From positions 1,276,196,277-1,276,260,276 of the forward strand of contig CM062818.1 of assembly GCA_031772625.1 (NCBI GenBank): a stretch of 64,000 nt of DNA. The letters run 5' to 3'. Made by a program: the position numbers and the translations under genes. The DNA comes from Pinus tabuliformis. Taxonomy: Eukaryota; Streptophyta; Pinopsida; Pinales; Pinaceae. Each line of letters starts with the position of its first letter. The first letter of the stretch is position 1. The notes below the pieces were generated by a model, which had not been told where the DNA came from, ran no database searches, and saw only the letters and a list, made by a program, of their open reading frames with translations. Below are positions 61,090 through 64,000 of the stretch, one piece after another.

Positions 61090-62984
61090 CACAACATTCT
61101 TTCTTTGATCTTGGATGGTAAGATGACTTGAACATCTCATCACCTTTATTTTGTGAGGCCTCTTTAACTGGCTGACCACCCAAACAGGACAAAGAACGAA
61201 TCCCTACATCATCTGATGAAGCTTTTGAATACTAGATTGCATGGTCTAAAGAATGGATAACTGGCATGAAGAGAATGCCACAATTTCCTGAAGCAAAAGA
61301 TGGACCCAAATTCCAGTGGGGTCCTTAAAGTCCCCTAAACCTTCCTTAACGTTACAAACAATTTTGGAACACCCAATAATGGAAGGGGATTCTTTTAGTA
61401 CTGTTTGATAGCATGAGGAATTGATAAAAGGGGATGTACCTTGAAAAGTCACAGGAAAATCATGTGTTCCTTCAACCACTTTAGGACCACATACCTCAGA
61501 CTAGCAGTTATCACCTTCCAAAGCTGGAAGTTGGAACAACATCTGAATCAACAGCCCTGAGATTTGCTTGCCCTTTTTCTTCTACCTAGTCCAAACTTCA
61601 AACTGGCCTCCAAATTAGAATCTGTAGACACCACCATTAATACTTTTTGCTCTCTCTACAATCTTCCCACATAATTGTATGAGAACCAACCCAATGAAAT
61701 GGGACTTTTCACTGTTGAGAAGTCCAACTTCTAGTGTAAAATCCATTTGCCTTTGAAAATCTCAGTATCTACAGGCAATCTCAGTATTTTCATGAAGATC
61801 AGTTTCTGCCAGCATTTTAACCACTCTCCTATCTTTGAAACTGAAAATTTTCTCCAAGGAGATAAAATTGACCTATAGCATTATTGACCCTTCCAAAATT
61901 TCTAAATTCCTCCACAACTCTAAAGGGAGCCTGAATCTATTGCAAAGATGTTTGTTCCTCTTTCTAGTGAAAAAATTTGAAACTTTTCATGAATTGTGAG
62001 ACAATTCCAACCCCATAAATATCAGTTTCTTATTTAAAGTTATACCCACTAGATTAGAACCCACACAAGGGGAATTCCATTTTCGTTTCAAAAGAACCTG
62101 CAATCGACATACCATGATATTTAATATTTTATGTATTTCTTCGCATCCTTGGCCTATGACATAAAGATGCAACAAGCTACCTTGCATTTTCTATACTAAC
62201 ACTCCTAAACAATAATAAAGTATGCCCAAATTTGTCATTTCAAATGATCTATGCAGCTCACCTTTTGGTTTTTCAATTATCGAAGTTGTTACCTATATTG
62301 ATGAGATCATCTACAACCGAGGCCACAATGACAATATCTATTAGAGTTTTATCCATGTTGCACTAAAGGTGTTTTTTCTTTAGCAACACTACAATACATT
62401 GCAGTTTCCATTCAGTGGAGAAGTGTACCCAATAGCAGCCTTGGTCTGTGTGCAAATGGGTTGAATTCATAGTAGACTTTATCTGTTGTTTTGAAGGTGT
62501 TTCTCCTTCAATAGTACTTCATCTCAGCAGATCCTTTCAATCTACACCTTTAGCAGATGCATATAGCCTTGGGGTACATGCTATAGATTCCAGTTTTGCT
62601 ATAAAAGTATAACAACGATGAAAGAAGCACATCGATTTTAGGCATCTTATGGTTGTTGTATGTAAGCATGCTTGTCTAGTGTTTCCCAAACTTATATAGA
62701 GCCATATTTAGTATACTTTTATAGTTTGACTTAGATGCTCACTTTTCTTAATTTAGGTGTTTTTCTTAGTACTATTTTATGCACAGATTTATCTTTAAGA
62801 AAAGTGCACAATAGATAAGGGTTCTATATTTTGAGCAGGGGACACTCTTCTAGGTAGGAGGCACTTTATTCTAGGGAGCTTATGTCATGCATGTTAGGTT
62901 CTTTATCCTAGACAAAGTTCCAAGTCCCAACCTCCTTAACAAAGTCCTTGCCAGACAAGAAATCGGTGGATAGAGTTCCAAGTC
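61090..62984. other. Intergenic, no gene recognised
   Basis: A 77-codon minus frame (61479-61246) and a 66-codon one (62187-61987) lack recognisable motifs. The first part could be the continuation of the LINE toward its 5' end, but no ORF1 motif was convincing. Confidence 0.35.
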
Positions 62985-63177
62985 CCTAAATTTTCCAAAA
63001 ACCCACCTGAACCTAGCTATCTAGCCTAAAATCCTTTACATTCTAGTCATCTCTTGGCTGTGATTTCATAGAGAGAGCCCTCTCTGGTTTGGTAGGGCTA
63101 GCTACCAAACTAAAAGCTTGGTCTGTGGTTACCTTCGTCGATCTCCTCATCAACCTAGGACATTGTGGAGGATAACA
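62985..63177 (+). repeat. 3' end of a diverged LTR related to the array family
   Basis: Shares with the array LTR ends, in the same order: CTAGCCTAAAATC, GAGAGAGCCCTCTCTG, a hairpin, TTGGTCTGTGGTTACCT, CAACCT and a final GATAACA. The remaining bases differ widely, so it is an old relative rather than a sixth copy. Three bases later, GGCATGACAACTAGGGA resembles a decayed primer binding site (about 11 of 18 positions). No downstream gag was found. Confidence 0.6.
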
Positions 63178-63196
63178 GAGGGCATGACAACTAGGG

Positions 63197-63375
63197 AGTG
63201 CCAAGGTGTTCTAGTGAATGTAAGGTTCCCAAGTCATGGAAAAATGTAATGCTAGTTGTGAGGTCATGATTGCCAAGGTGTGTTAGGGAATGCTAGGGCA
63301 TGCTAACATGTGCCAGATAGTACGAAGACATGTCAAACAAGCTAAGATGTGCCAAGTGCTAAGGCATGCCAAGAT
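63197..63375. repeat. Minisatellite, GTGCCAAGG-like words
   Basis: Variants of TGCCAAGGTGT, AATGCTAGGGCATGC and ACATGTGCCA recur irregularly. These are reverse complements of the words at 5260-5840, so the same repeat family lies at both ends of the window in opposite orientation. Confidence 0.6.
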
Positions 63376-63722
63376 GTACAAGGGTTCCAAGTCCTTGCCT
63401 CCTTCCATATGCTATCCACTTATGACATTTCTTTTGCAATATTTGGTGCATTTTCTAGTTATATGTCATTTATAGGTTATAAATGTCTTCAAAGTTTCAC
63501 TTCTAATTGATTATTCAACTAAACATATTGATTCTATTATACATAACTATTTTTCCCTCCACACACTTTTCATAACTTCAATAACCATTAGGTAGGGACC
63601 TGCAGCTTCGATGCTGCTTTGCTTGTTTAGTAAATATTACTGAGACTTTAATTTATTGAAAGTTGTAGAATTTACAATTTATGAAGTTTCAAGGTCTAAT
63701 TTTTAAAAGTATAATTCTTTAA

Positions 63723-63793
63723 AGGGTGCTAGTTCAATGGAAGAGCACTTGCTTTACAAGTAGGAGGTTGGTGGTTCGATTCCATCATGGCCT
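63723..63793 (+). tRNA. tRNA-Val(UAC)-like sequence, possibly a pseudogene
   Basis: A 71-nt cloverleaf can be drawn. D stem GTTC/GAGC; anticodon stem CTTGC/GTAGG with loop TTTACAA (anticodon TAC); T arm GGTGG-TTCGATT-CCATC. The acceptor stem (AGGGTGC with ATGGCCT) pairs at only five of seven positions counting G-T. The layout resembles bacterial/organellar tRNA-Val(UAC) more than the plant cytosolic one, so an organelle-derived or decayed copy is likely. Confidence 0.45.
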
Positions 63794-64000
63794 GACATCC
63801 ATATGGAATGGCGATGATCAATTTTTTGTGACAGAGGCTATTTTTACCATCACCAATGAGCTTTGGTGACATTTTTTGACCCTCACCAAAAATATGAAAT
63901 GGTGACGGTCAACGAATGCCACCATATATACACATCAATAGTGACGACTCTCAAAGGTCCGTAACCATAAATCGTTGTTGTTGATATGAAATGGTGACGA
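63794..64000. other. Window end with alternating GGTGAC / TCACC words
   Basis: GGTGAC or AGTGACG occurs near 63862, 63901, 63940 and 63991, with TCACC words in between. Such short inverted words resemble subterminal repeats of DNA transposons, but the element would extend beyond the window. Confidence 0.25.

Overview
This window is repeat-dominated DNA from a plant nuclear genome. I see no operons, no ribosome-binding-site logic and no intact host gene. It holds plant-type Ty3/gypsy (Tat-like), Ty1/copia, LINE and CACTA sequences plus a decayed exon resembling a plant alkenal/double-bond reductase. A large-genome seed plant, quite possibly a gymnosperm, fits best; the species is an inference.

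Layout. 1-455 (minus): an open coding fragment of unknown function that runs off the window edge. 456-9892: A+T-rich DNA with a CACTA transposase-protein relic (about 2714-3310), a degenerate minisatellite (5260-5840) and three small tandem repeats. 9893-11538 (minus): a LINE ORF2 relic. 11710-54483: the main feature, a head-to-tail chain of one Tat-like LTR retrotransposon family, LTR-int-LTR-int-LTR-int-LTR-int-LTR. It has five LTRs of about 3.15 kb and four internal regions of 6.1-7.1 kb, and one 5-bp target duplication (CCTTC) brackets the whole chain. It sits beside a broken reductase-like exon (54561-54665). 55032-59130: a deleted Ty1/copia element with its own target duplication (GATTT). 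59438-61089 (minus): a second copy of the same LINE segment. 62985-63177: the 3' end of a diverged LTR related to the array family. 63197-63375: the minisatellite family again, in the opposite orientation. 63723-63793: a tRNA-Val(UAC)-like sequence.

How the array works. Each unit has TGTTA...TAACA LTRs, a TATA box, a GC-rich block full of ACGT/TGACG sites in U3, a primer binding site resembling the complement of a tRNA-Arg 3' end, and a single gag-pol frame. The domain order is GAG - protease - plant/archaeal-type RNase H (aRNH) - reverse transcriptase - degenerate RNase H - integrase. Placing the aRNH before the reverse transcriptase differs from the order I know for Ogre/Retand-type Tat elements. 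Unit 3 is almost intact, with one single-base frameshift in integrase. Units 1, 2 and 4 are broken mainly by CAG-to-TAG changes, and units 1 and 2 also carry large in-frame deletions at short microhomologies.

The most interesting points are the single-TSD multi-unit chain with mosaic LTR haplotypes, the aRNH position and its altered fourth catalytic residue, the CAG-to-TAG mutation signature, a 28-bp U3 palindrome, and a U5 hairpin whose stem has changed in a compensatory way in a diverged relative.
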